Counted from the first letter of the stretch, positions 1 to 5,775 are shown. The stretch is 9,719 nt of DNA from an uncultured Campylobacter sp. (GCA_938046705.1 CALIWP010000212.1:1-9719); one strand, 5' to 3'. The notes: a model not told the origin generated them from the sequence alone. Program-made: numbers and translations.

Positions 1-1118
1 AAGATATCGTCGTTGAAAGGAACAGTAGCACCTTTATCTACCATTTTAGAAATAGTACCTTTGTGAACTGTACCTACCGCAAATTCAGTTTCGTATTTGT
101 CCCAAGGGTTAGGGGTGGTTTGCTTATGTCCTAATGACAATTTGTGTCCTTCGGCATCTAATTCAAGTACTACTACTTCAATCTTATCACCAGAGTTTAC
201 AAATTCTGATGGGTGTTTAATTTTCTTAGTCCAGGAAAGGTCGGTGATGTGTATAAGACCGTCGATACCTTCTTCGAGTTCTACGAATACACCGAAATTA
301 GTGAAATTGCGAACAGTACCTGTATGTTTAGAACCTACTGGATATTTTTCAGTGATGTTAATCCAAGGGTCTGGGGTAAGTTGTTTAATGCCCAAAGACA
401 TTTTACGCTCGTTGCGGTCGAGGGTCAAGATAACAGCTTCTACCTCGTCGCCGAGTTTTACGAAATCTTGAGCAGAACGCAAGTGAGTACTCCAAGACAT
501 TTCAGAAACGTGGATAAGACCTTCTACACCATCAGCGATTTCTACGAAAGCACCGTAGTCGGCAATTACCACTACTTTACCTTTTACTTTATCACCCACT
601 TTAAGATCGTCGGCTAAAGCATCCCAAGGATGTTTGCTAAGCTGTTTCAAGCCTAATTGGATACGAGATTTGTTGTCGTCGAAATCGAGGATAACTACGT
701 TCAATTTTTGGTCTACCGATACCACTTCGCTTGGGTGATTGATACGAGCCCAAGAAAGGTCGGTGATGTGAATCAATCCGTCTACGCCACCAAGGTCTAC
801 AAATACACCGTAAGAAGTGATATTTTTCACAACTCCTTCGAGTACTTGTCCTTTTTCGAGTTGACTGATGATTTCTTTCTTCTGTTCTTCGATATCTGCT
901 TCGATGAGCGCTTTGTGAGAAACCACTACGTTTTTGAACTCGTGATTTACTTTCACAATCTTGAATTCCATTGTTTTGTTTACGAATTGTTCGTAATCGC
1001 GGATAGGTTTCACATCGATTTGAGAACCAGGTAAGAATGCTTCGATGCCAAATACATCTACTATCATACCGCCTTTGGTACGGCTTTTTACAAAACCGTT
1101 TACGATTTCGCCGTTTTC
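1..1118 (-). CDS. rpsA: 30S ribosomal protein S1, internal fragment of Bacteroidota type (both ends missing)
   Basis: Translating the minus strand leftward from about 1118 gives an uninterrupted frame of about 372 codons that runs off the left edge. It contains successive S1 RNA-binding (OB-fold) repeats. The first has the segment SRTKGGMIVDVFGIEAFLPG. The next three each carry the S1 signature: YGVFVDLGGVDGLIHITDLSW, then YGAFVEIADGVEGLIHVSEMSW, then FGVFVELEEGIDGLIHITDLSW. A sixth repeat (GTVHKGTISKMVDKGATV) is cut off by the window edge. S1 binds mRNA on the 30S subunit and helps initiate translation. The wording of the repeats matches my knowledge of Bacteroidota S1 rather than Campylobacter S1. 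The N-terminal part is absent: upstream, the frame runs directly into an unrelated Campylobacter gene. The fragment is therefore probably part of a chimeric contig. No genuine start can be assigned; the internal ATG codons are not starts. Confidence 0.93.
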
Positions 1119-1120
1119 GC
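1098..1120. other. Probable chimeric contig junction (Bacteroidota | Campylobacter)
   Basis: Left of this point the minus strand encodes S1. Right of it the minus strand encodes a MORN-like repeat protein with Campylobacter-style codons. Both can contribute the residues ENGEIV (minus strand, 1118 to 1101): S1 proteins typically have a similar segment just before the FVKSRTKGG stretch, and the repeat protein has it as one of its YxENG-type units. A short shared DNA stretch is a typical place for an assembler to join two genomes. The exact breakpoint cannot be fixed within the shared bases. AAATTT-type words are common to the right and absent to the left. Confidence 0.85.
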
Positions 1121-1304
1121 CGTAAAATTTCGTAGTCTTCGCGCCCGCTTTTGCGTCGGTTACGACCTCTTTTACGAGCTCGCCTTTTTCGTTAAATTCT
1201 TTTTGTATTTTAACCGCTTCGTTTAACGGCTTGCCGAGCGATAGGCGCTGGTCTATCACGCTTTTTAGCTTGCCGTTCGGGTAGAAAAACTCAAAATACG
1301 CAGA
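1119..1304 (-). pseudogene. Downstream in-frame remainder of the MORN/YwqK-repeat protein, after the TAG
   Basis: Immediately after the TAG at 1305-1307 the same frame continues as coding-like sequence: SAYFEFFYPNGKLKS, then EFNEKGELVKEVV, then KTTKFYGENGE. These are the same kind of unit (aromatic, x, N/E-x-G, then a charged strand) as YDENGFLHSRAY just before the TAG, so this segment belongs to the gene at 1305-1943. It has no start codon or ribosome binding site of its own. It ends not at a stop but at the contig junction, so the true C-terminus is unknown. Either the gene is broken by a nonsense mutation, or the TAG is a consensus error. Confidence 0.75.
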
Positions 1305-1943
1305 CTAGCCGCCTATCTGGTATGCGCGGCTGTGCAGGAACCCGTTCTCGTCGTATTTTTCAAAAGTCGTCTCCTTTTTGCCGGTTCGGACGCTGGTAAA
1401 TTCCTTATATGACGGCTTGCCGTCTCTGCGGTATTCAGCTATGTTATTTTCGACGAAAAAGCCTAAATTTGCATCAAAACGCTTGGTTTTTCGGTACAGT
1501 TTTAGCACCTCGCCCGCGTCAAAATCCTCCAGCAGCTCCCTTTCTAGTCCGCTCCATAGGCATCTTTGTGCGATGAACGCAGGCGCGTCTCGGTGCTCTT
1601 TTGAGTAGACTTCGAGCAGCACCCAGTGCTCGTTTTTGCGGACGACGAACGAGATTTTTAGTTTCGTGGATGGGTCGTCCGGGATCTTGCGCTTGTACCG
1701 CTCGTCCGCTTCGTCGATGACGTAGCGATTTAGCTGCGCGCCGCTCGCGTCTAGCCGGGTGATGTAGAGTCTGTTGCGTATTTTGCCGTTCTCGTCCTTT
1801 TCGCCGTTGCGCAGGTCGTACTTAAAAAATATCTCATAGGTTGCGATTTGCTTGTCGTTTTGCTGCCGGGGCTCGTAGTTGCCGCCTGCTTGTAGCGAGG
1901 TCGCGCAGGTCAAGACGATAAAAAGCCTTAATAAATTTTTCAT
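1305..1943 (-). CDS. Exported protein with C-terminal MORN/YwqK-like repeats, apparently truncated by TAG
   Basis: The 212-residue product starts at an ATG preceded by AAGGAGATAG, a good ribosome binding site. The N-terminus MKNLLRLFIVLTCATSLQAGG looks like a Sec signal peptide with cleavage after LQA, so the protein is probably periplasmic or surface-associated. Cys13 sits in the hydrophobic core and lacks a proper lipobox, so I do not call a lipoprotein. The middle is charged and unrecognised. From about residue 165 repeat-like units appear (NIAEYRRDGKPSYKEF, then EKYDENGFLHSRAY), similar to the MORN_2 repeats of YwqK-type proteins. Such repeats occur in many bacterial surface proteins and do not define a function. 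The frame continues beyond the TAG for about 62 more codons of the same repeats, so the stop is suspicious. It lies 223 bp downstream of pldA on the same strand. Function unknown. Confidence 0.75.
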   Translation of the reverse strand: MKNLLRLFIVLTCATSLQAGGNYEPRQQNDKQIATYEIFFKYDLRNGEKDENGKIRNRLYITRLDASGAQLNRYVIDEADERYKRKIPDDPSTKLKISFVVRKNEHWVLLEVYSKEHRDAPAFIAQRCLWSGLERELLEDFDAGEVLKLYRKTKRFDANLGFFVENNIAEYRRDGKPSYKEFTSVRTGKKETTFEKYDENGFLHSRAYQIGG

Positions 1944-1987
1944 CTATCTCCTTAGGTTTTGCGCTTATGTTGCGGCGGCGACCTTGC

Positions 1988-2031
1988 GTAAATTTAAAGA
2001 TCGCGCCGCGTTTGTAATTTTTAAAATTTAC
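1988..2031. repeat. Imperfect inverted repeat, GTAAATTTAAA / TTTAAAATTTAC
   Basis: The left arm GTAAATTT (1988-1995) is the exact reverse complement of AAATTTAC (2024-2031), with about 28 bases between. The match extends inward as AAA / TTT if one base is bulged. It has the same AAATTT core as the stronger element 30 bases to the right. It is AT-rich, so chance is possible. Confidence 0.4.
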
Positions 2032-2062
2032 TCTCGCGCTTTTCTATGCGCATTGCCCGATC

Positions 2063-2101
2063 GTCAAATTTACCGCGCTCGTTTGTTTGGGTAAATTTGA
2101 C
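2063..2101. repeat. Perfect 12-bp inverted repeat, GTCAAATTTACC / GGTAAATTTGAC
   Basis: The arms at 2063-2074 and 2090-2101 are exact reverse complements around a 15-base loop, so the region can fold as a strong hairpin in RNA or single-stranded DNA. It lies about 65 bases downstream of the pldA stop. It could protect the mRNA 3' end or weakly terminate transcription, but no T run follows on either strand. Its arms share the TCAAATTT core with the hairpins inside mobA and pldA, which suggests one dispersed element family. Confidence 0.65.
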
Positions 2102-2166
2102 TTATCGCTTTTGGCCGTTTTGCCGCGATTTTTACCTTGCCTGCGCCGCTTGAGCGCGCTAGCCTT

Positions 2167-3261
2167 TTATTTCAAGATCGCAAAGCCGATACCGACTTTA
2201 TCGGTGTGGCGGTTGTAGTCGATGAGGCTCTCGCCGTATCCCGTGAAGTACTTCACGTAGCCGTAAACGCCGCTTTTTCCAAACGGAAACAGCCAGCCAA
2301 GCTCGCCCGCGCCGCGGTTTGTTTTATCAAAATGCAGATTGTTTCGCACCATCGCCGTAAAGACGTGACCGCGGTAAGGCAGGGCGAAATTTATATCCAT
2401 GTTGCCGAGGTATTTTTCGATGTCTGGGTTATCGTCGCTGCCCTTGCTCTCAGGGATGCGCGCCCACGCTCGCGGGATCACGACTAGACTACCGGCGTAA
2501 AGTTTGGCCTCGAGATAGACGCGGTTCCACGAGCGCGACTTCTCGCCGCCCTGGCCGTTACTCTCGTGCAAAAGTCCAGCGCGTAGGTAGTCTAGGCTCG
2601 GCAGCGCCTTAAATCTCATCGGCACGGTTATGAAGATCTCTGGGCGGTAGTTGGTCTCGCGAAACGGCGTAGAGCTCTTGGCCGTCTGCCACCACGAGCT
2701 TTGCGAGTAGCCCGCCGAGATCGTTTCGTTCATGTCAAATACGTCGTAAAACAGCGGCTTTTGCAGGCTGATTTGAAAAGCGGTCTCAAATCGGCGTCTA
2801 CCTTCAACGTCATTAAACGCGTAGGTTGCCGGCAGGAGGTAGTTTAGGTGGTGCATTTTTAGGCCCAAAATTTCATCCACGTCGTATGCCTCGCCGCTTT
2901 CAAATTTTGCTTTCGGGCGCTCTTTGGAGGCGATCTTTTGCTCCTCTACGGGCGCGTCCGCTACGCTATCTGAGGGCGCGATCACGGAGCGCTCCATAGC
3001 GGCCGTTTCGCCGTCCTCGTCCGTAAATATCGCCTTTTTAGCCGCTAGTTTATAAAGCTGCAGGGCTCTTGTTTTATCGCCTTCGTATTCGAGCTTTGCG
3101 GCGGCTTCGTAGAGGCGCTTGGCTTCGTCTTTAGCGGTCGGTTCGGTCAAATTTTCAGCCATATTTTCAGACTGGCCGGCTAAATTTTGCTTCGCCATTG
3201 CAGTCTCGCCGGCTGCTGCGAAATTTAACAAAATCGCCAGTAAAACGATAATTTTTTTCAT
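2167..3261 (-). CDS. pldA: Outer-membrane phospholipase A (OMPLA)
   Basis: The 364-residue protein has a Sec signal (MKKIIVLLAILLNFAAAGETA). A helical, TPR-like segment rich in Ala and Lys follows at residues 42-78, then an acidic linker to about 130. The C-terminal part has alternating beta-barrel strands and ends in FAILK. The catalytic signature is clear: LLHESNGQ with His232 and Ser234, then SRSWNR with Asn246, matching the His-Ser-Asn triad of E. coli OMPLA (HQSNG...SRSWNR). The enzyme hydrolyses acyl chains of phospholipids in the outer membrane, usually as a calcium-dependent dimer active when membrane asymmetry is lost. Its ATG overlaps the mobA stop (ATGA at 3258-3261), so the two are co-transcribed and probably translationally coupled. 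The N-terminal extension before the barrel is longer than in E. coli. It includes a short Asn/Gln/Glu-rich stretch (residues 25-40) coded by AAATTT-type hairpin DNA, discussed as a finding. Confidence 0.92.
   Translation of the reverse strand: MKKIIVLLAILLNFAAAGETAMAKQNLAGQSENMAENLTEPTAKDEAKRLYEAAAKLEYEGDKTRALQLYKLAAKKAIFTDEDGETAAMERSVIAPSDSVADAPVEEQKIASKERPKAKFESGEAYDVDEILGLKMHHLNYLLPATYAFNDVEGRRRFETAFQISLQKPLFYDVFDMNETISAGYSQSSWWQTAKSSTPFRETNYRPEIFITVPMRFKALPSLDYLRAGLLHESNGQGGEKSRSWNRVYLEAKLYAGSLVVIPRAWARIPESKGSDDNPDIEKYLGNMDINFALPYRGHVFTAMVRNNLHFDKTNRGAGELGWLFPFGKSGVYGYVKYFTGYGESLIDYNRHTDKVGIGFAILK
3149..3187. repeat. AAATTT-type hairpin inside the pldA 5' coding region
   Basis: AAATTT (3149-3154) plus AGCC (3157-3160) pairs with GGCTAAATTT (3178-3187), leaving two unpaired bases and a 17-base loop. 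It encodes about residues 25-38 of PldA, just after the signal peptide, a region not needed for the barrel. The adjacent 11-mer CGGTCAAATTT (3144-3154) also occurs in the mobA insertion, where it likewise encodes an N-L-T-E peptide. Confidence 0.4.
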
Positions 3262-3917
3262 ATTTTTCCTTCTTTTAAAGCTTGTTCGTAATCGGCTTGG
3301 TAGTTGATATTAAAAAACTCGTCCGCGTTTGCGAATTTTACGATCTTGCAGCGGCAGCGGTCGCGCAAAAGCCCGATCTTGTGCTCGCCCATGACAAAAA
3401 GCTTGCCCGCCGCGTCCGCTAAATCCCCGCTAAAAAACCCGCAAAGCGAGTGCGTATGCGACTCGTCCGCAGCGATAACCATATCGTATTCGCAGGCAAA
3501 TTTATATAGTTCGCGCACGCACTCTTCGCTAACAAAGGGCATGTCGGCCGGGACGATAAAGACGCTTTCGTTTGGGAAATTTTTAAGGATACTGTAAAGC
3601 GCTAGCATCGGAGAAAAGGCGTTTAGGCTCAAATTTGCCGTATCTTGCACGGAAATTTGAGCGGAGTTTGGCGTGGTGTCGTTGCGCGACTCGGTCAAAT
3701 TTGACCGCGAGATCTCCTCTGCGTCGGCGTCTTTGATGAGAGGCAGAGGTGGGTTAAATTTTTCAAATTTGGAGCTAACGAATACGTGATCGAAAATCCG
3801 CCCGAATTTATGCGCTCCGTAGTGCGTGAGCGTCGCAAATCCGCCAAAAGGCAGCAGCGTTTTATCGCGGCCCATTCGCGAGCTTTTGCCGCCGGCAAGG
3901 ATAACGCATGTTTTCAT
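3258..3917 (-). CDS. mobA: Molybdenum cofactor guanylyltransferase MobA, with an internal insertion
   Basis: MobA transfers GMP from GTP to molybdopterin, making the guanine-dinucleotide cofactor used by periplasmic nitrate reductase and formate dehydrogenase. The 219-residue product carries the nucleotidyltransferase signature LAGGKSSRMGRDK (residues 7-19), the metal-binding Asp in VPADMPF (Asp125), and the usual C-terminal FFNINYQADY (201-210). The ATG at 3917 follows AAGGA. Between LIKDADAEE and FSPMLALYSIL, where family members usually have only a few residues, there are about 30 extra hydrophilic residues (68-98), coded by DNA with two AAATTT hairpins. The frame is intact and all core motifs are present, so the enzyme is probably functional. 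It overlaps pldA by 4 bases. A promoter candidate lies just upstream in the 80-bp gap after tcdA. The pairing with pldA has no obvious functional logic. Confidence 0.92.
   Translation of the reverse strand: MKTCVILAGGKSSRMGRDKTLLPFGGFATLTHYGAHKFGRIFDHVFVSSKFEKFNPPLPLIKDADAEEISRSNLTESRNDTTPNSAQISVQDTANLSLNAFSPMLALYSILKNFPNESVFIVPADMPFVSEECVRELYKFACEYDMVIAADESHTHSLCGFFSGDLADAAGKLFVMGEHKIGLLRDRCRCKIVKFANADEFFNINYQADYEQALKEGKI
3624..3716. repeat. Hairpin-bearing in-frame insertion in mobA (palindromic-element-like)
   Basis: This span encodes MobA residues 68-98. Two structures fill it. At 3628-3661, CTCAAATTT-G-CCGT pairs with ACGG-AAATTTGAG (13 bp, one bulged G, 7-base loop). At 3692-3707 lies a perfect 16-bp palindrome, CGGTCAAATTTGACCG. 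The encoded peptide is Ser/Thr/Asn-rich (SNLTES, AQISVQ, ANLSLN), as expected of a surface loop. The structures are seen directly; the reading as a mobile or amplified element is inference. Confidence 0.55.
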
Positions 3918-3941
3918 TTTTTTCCTTAATTTAAGTGCGGT

Positions 3942-3950
3942 ATAATAGCA
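3942..3950 (-). promoter_or_regulatory. Candidate mobA-pldA promoter (extended -10)
   Basis: The minus strand reads TGCTATTAT, an extended -10 (TGn plus a TATAAT-like hexamer), 25 bases upstream of the mobA ATG. Campylobacter sigma-70 promoters rely on the -10 with little -35 conservation. Transcription would start near 3935, leaving a short leader that contains the AAGGA ribosome binding site. Confidence 0.45.
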
Positions 3951-3964
3951 TAAATTTGTTTTAA

Positions 3965-3982
3965 GCGAGCGGTTAAACTCGC
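3965..3982. terminator. Weak hairpin between tcdA and mobA
   Basis: GCGAG (3965-3969) pairs with CTCGC (3978-3982) around an 8-base loop. On the minus strand it is followed by TTAAAACAAATTT, not a clean T run. It might attenuate surE-tcdA transcription before mobA, but the stem is only 5 bp. Confidence 0.25.
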
Positions 3983-3997
3983 CCAGGCTAATTAAAA

Positions 3998-4663
3998 TTA
4001 TTTATCGCTGATGATTTTTCTCACCGCTAAAGCCGCTAAATTTAGCCCAAAACACGCCGTTACGCCCATAAAGCTGCCCAGCTTTACGCACCTTGGCAGC
4101 TCGGTCGAAAACACGACGTCAAATTTGCCTTTAAAGCCCGCTTTTTTAAGTTCAGTACGTATTTTTTTAGCAAACGGATCGTTGCAGGTTTGCCAGACGG
4201 AGGCGACCTTGATCTGCGTCGGATCGATGCGCTTTGCTCCGCCCATCGAGCTGATGAGCTTTTCGTGCGTTTTTAGCGCGAGCGCGATCTTGGCGGGCAC
4301 GTCGTCGATAGCGTCGATCACGAGATCAAAGGGCGAAAAGTCGAAATTTGCGATAAATTCGGGCGTCATTAGCTCTTGCAGCGCCGTTACGCACTCGTAT
4401 CTTTTGGCAAATTCTCCGACCTTAACGGCACCGACCGCCTCGCTGTAAATTTGACGGTTTTGATTGGTTATATCAAAAATATCCTTGTCGATGACGGTGA
4501 TTTTACCCACGCCCGCGCGAGCCAGCGCGTCCGCGCAGATGCCGCCCACGCCGCCCACGCCGCAGATTAGTACGTTTGCGTTTTGAAGCTTTTTAAAATC
4601 ATCGCCAAACAGCCAGCGAGACCTCGTAAACCGGTCGTTTTGATCCAAAATCACCTCGCTCAA
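3998..4663 (-). CDS. tcdA: tRNA threonylcarbamoyladenosine dehydratase TcdA (ThiF/E1-like)
   Basis: This 221-residue member of the E1/ThiF/MoeB superfamily has the ATP-binding loop GVGGVGG (35-41), Asp59 at the end of the second strand, NQNRQ (67-71), the VIDAIDD motif (115-121), then DPTQI (147-151) and VVFSTE (183-188). The last two and the SRWLFG start (15-20) point to the TcdA/CsdL branch, which uses ATP to cyclise t6A37 to ct6A37 on ANN-decoding tRNAs. MoeB or ThiF would normally show a zinc-binding CxxC pair, and I see none. It is shorter than E. coli TcdA (about 268 residues) because the C-terminal extension is missing. Its ATG overlaps the surE stop (ATGA, 4660-4663). Homologues beside surE in Campylobacter have often been labelled moeB or thiF, as I recall, so a sulphur-carrier-activating role is the main alternative. 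Confidence 0.82.
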   Translation of the reverse strand: MSEVILDQNDRFTRSRWLFGDDFKKLQNANVLICGVGGVGGICADALARAGVGKITVIDKDIFDITNQNRQIYSEAVGAVKVGEFAKRYECVTALQELMTPEFIANFDFSPFDLVIDAIDDVPAKIALALKTHEKLISSMGGAKRIDPTQIKVASVWQTCNDPFAKKIRTELKKAGFKGKFDVVFSTELPRCVKLGSFMGVTACFGLNLAALAVRKIISDK

Positions 4664-5442
4664 ATTTGATCCTTTATCGCGGTTTTTAAGCCTTGCAAGC
4701 TCGCATGCGCGGTCATATCGAGCATGATCGGAGTTAGCGAGGCGAAACTCTCGCTAAGCACGCTGATATCGGACTCGCCGTTTTGCTCGTAGTCTAAATT
4801 TGACGGCTGTCCGAGCCAGTAGTACTCGACGCCGCGCGGGTTGCGGTGGAGCATGGCGTGCGTGGCGTAGCTGCGTCTGCCGGCGGGCACGATGCGGTAG
4901 CCTCTAAATTCGCGGGCGGAGACGGCGGGGATATTTACGTTTAAAAACTGGCGCGGCGGTAGAGATATTTCGCGGTTTAATACGCGCGGAACGATAAATT
5001 TGACGGCTTGCTGCGCGAGCGAAAAGCCGAGTTTTTCGATACTATCGTTTTTATAAAACTGCGAAAACGCGATGCTAGGCACGCCCTGCAAAACGCCCTC
5101 CATAGCTGCTCCGCACGTACCGGAGTAGGTGATATCCTCGCCCACATTGGCGCCGTGGTTTATGCCGCTGATTACGAGGTCGGGTAGTTTTTTGTAAAGC
5201 GCATGAAGCGCGAGATAGACGCAGTCTGCGGGCGTGGCGTCGTCGAGTTTGTAAAAGTCGTCGTCAAGCTTGATAAAGCGAAGAGGTCTAGTGAGCGTAA
5301 GAGAGTGCGCGCAGGCTGATTTTTCAGTACTTGGCGCGACGATCGTAACGCGCGTATCAGGCAGCTCCCTCAGTGCGCTAGCTAAAGCGTGCAGGCCGCT
5401 AGCCTCGAATCCGTCGTCGTTTGTGATTAAAATTTCTTTCAA
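4660..5442 (-). CDS. surE: 5'/3'-nucleotidase SurE (TTG start)
   Basis: SurE is a cytoplasmic, divalent-metal-dependent phosphatase that removes phosphate from nucleoside 5'- and 3'-monophosphates, linked to stationary-phase survival. The 260-residue product has all metal-site residues: Asp9 and Asp10 in ITNDDGFEASG, Ser42 in APSTEKSACAHS, and Asn95 in SGINHGANVGEDITYSGT. Length is typical. The start is TTG at 5442: the protein must begin one residue before KEILITNDDG, there is no ATG nearby, and a TAA lies in frame two codons upstream. GAGG sits about 8 bases before the TTG. The first gene of the surE-tcdA pair, it diverges from nrfHA. An extended -10 lies about 70 bases upstream. Confidence 0.95.
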   Translation of the reverse strand: MKEILITNDDGFEASGLHALASALRELPDTRVTIVAPSTEKSACAHSLTLTRPLRFIKLDDDFYKLDDATPADCVYLALHALYKKLPDLVISGINHGANVGEDITYSGTCGAAMEGVLQGVPSIAFSQFYKNDSIEKLGFSLAQQAVKFIVPRVLNREISLPPRQFLNVNIPAVSAREFRGYRIVPAGRRSYATHAMLHRNPRGVEYYWLGQPSNLDYEQNGESDISVLSESFASLTPIMLDMTAHASLQGLKTAIKDQI

Positions 5443-5511
5443 ATTTATTCCTCTTTATCACGATTAGCTCAAATTTGACGAGCGTAAATCTTTCAAATTT
5501 TTAAAGAAATG

Positions 5512-5520
5512 ATTTTAGCA
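5512..5520 (-). promoter_or_regulatory. Candidate surE promoter (extended -10)
   Basis: The minus strand reads TGCTAAAAT, an extended -10 of the TGnTAAAAT type, with A/T-rich sequence upstream. Transcription would start near 5505, giving a leader of about 60 bases before the TTG codon. Confidence 0.5.
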
Positions 5521-5624
5521 CAGCTTTTATTATTTAAATTTAAAGTTTTGGCCTATGTTGGATATTGTTTACTTTGTATTTTAGTTTTTAAATTTTATTC
5601 AAATTTAAGATAGTAAATATATTA

Positions 5625-5636
5625 TATTATATAATA
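5625..5636 (+). promoter_or_regulatory. Candidate nrfHA promoter, TATTATATAATA palindrome with perfect -10
   Basis: TATAAT occurs at 5630-5635 inside the perfect 12-bp palindrome TATTATATAATA, so a -10 hexamer reads on both strands. The upstream 50 bases have repeated A/T runs, as expected for Campylobacter sigma-70 promoters, which lack a conserved -35. Transcription to the right would start near 5642, giving an nrfH leader of about 190 bases. A second -10-like TATAAA at 5697-5702 is an alternative. Confidence 0.4.
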
Positions 5637-5669
5637 CCGAAATAGATTGAAATTAGTCGCAATAAGTTG

Positions 5670-5686
5670 ATAACAACTACTGTTAT
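5670..5686. promoter_or_regulatory. Candidate operator, ATAACA-N5-TGTTAT
   Basis: ATAACA (5670-5675) and TGTTAT (5681-5686) are exact reverse complements separated by 5 bases. The form resembles a binding site for a dimeric CRP/FNR-family regulator. It does not match the NssR-type TTAAC-N4-GTTAA or FNR-type TTGAT-N4-ATCAA consensus well, so no regulator is assigned. Its effect depends on which start site is used: downstream of a start near 5642, but about 60 bases upstream of one near 5740. Confidence 0.35.
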
Positions 5687-5743
5687 ATTTACATAGTATA
5701 AAAATAAGCTTTAGATTTAATTTTAATTATATTAGGAAAATAA

Positions 5744-5755
5744 ATGAGAATTTAA
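5744..5755 (+). other. Three-codon ORF (M-R-I-stop) with its own ribosome binding site in the nrfH leader
   Basis: ATGAGAATTTAA is preceded by TTAGGAAAATAA, so AGGA lies about 6 bases before the ATG. Minimal ORFs of this kind can act as ribosome-holding leaders, but such a short pattern arises easily by chance in A/T-rich DNA. Confidence 0.2.
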
Positions 5756-5775
5756 GCGAACTAATAATAAAATAC

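Larger units (their letters stand above)
1944..2166. other. Intergenic region between pldA and the repeat-protein gene
   Basis: No gene is supported here. It holds two AAATTT-centred inverted repeats (1988-2031 and 2063-2101) and, at its left end, the ribosome binding site of the next minus-strand gene. I see no convincing intrinsic terminator for pldA: neither hairpin is followed by a T run on the minus strand. A plus-strand open frame through here has no coding support. Confidence 0.6.

Noticed and set aside
97..1034. Three overlapping plus-strand open frames of 124-134 codons
   Set aside because: They are antisense shadows of the S1 frame, whose repeats are clear on the minus strand; their products are low-complexity and match nothing I know.
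1..1304. A genuine S1-MORN fusion protein or transferred rpsA
   Set aside because: The frame has no start of its own, both partners are truncated at the junction, and they look like different phyla. A chimeric contig explains it better.
1305..1307. TAG as pyrrolysine or programmed readthrough
   Set aside because: No pyrrolysine machinery is expected in Campylobacter and no special downstream structure is evident; a nonsense change or sequence error is simpler.
2063..2101. Intrinsic terminator of pldA
   Set aside because: The stem is strong but A/T-rich at its core, and neither strand has a T run directly after it.
2137..2487. Plus-strand open frame of 116 codons
   Set aside because: It is antisense to pldA, whose catalytic motifs fix the minus strand as coding.
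4011..4570. Plus-strand open frames of 145 and 64 codons
   Set aside because: They are antisense to tcdA, which shows the full E1-like motif set on the minus strand.
5670..5686. Assignment of the inverted repeat to NssR or FNR
   Set aside because: The half-sites and spacing do not match TTAAC-N4-GTTAA or TTGAT-N4-ATCAA; only a generic operator candidate can be supported.
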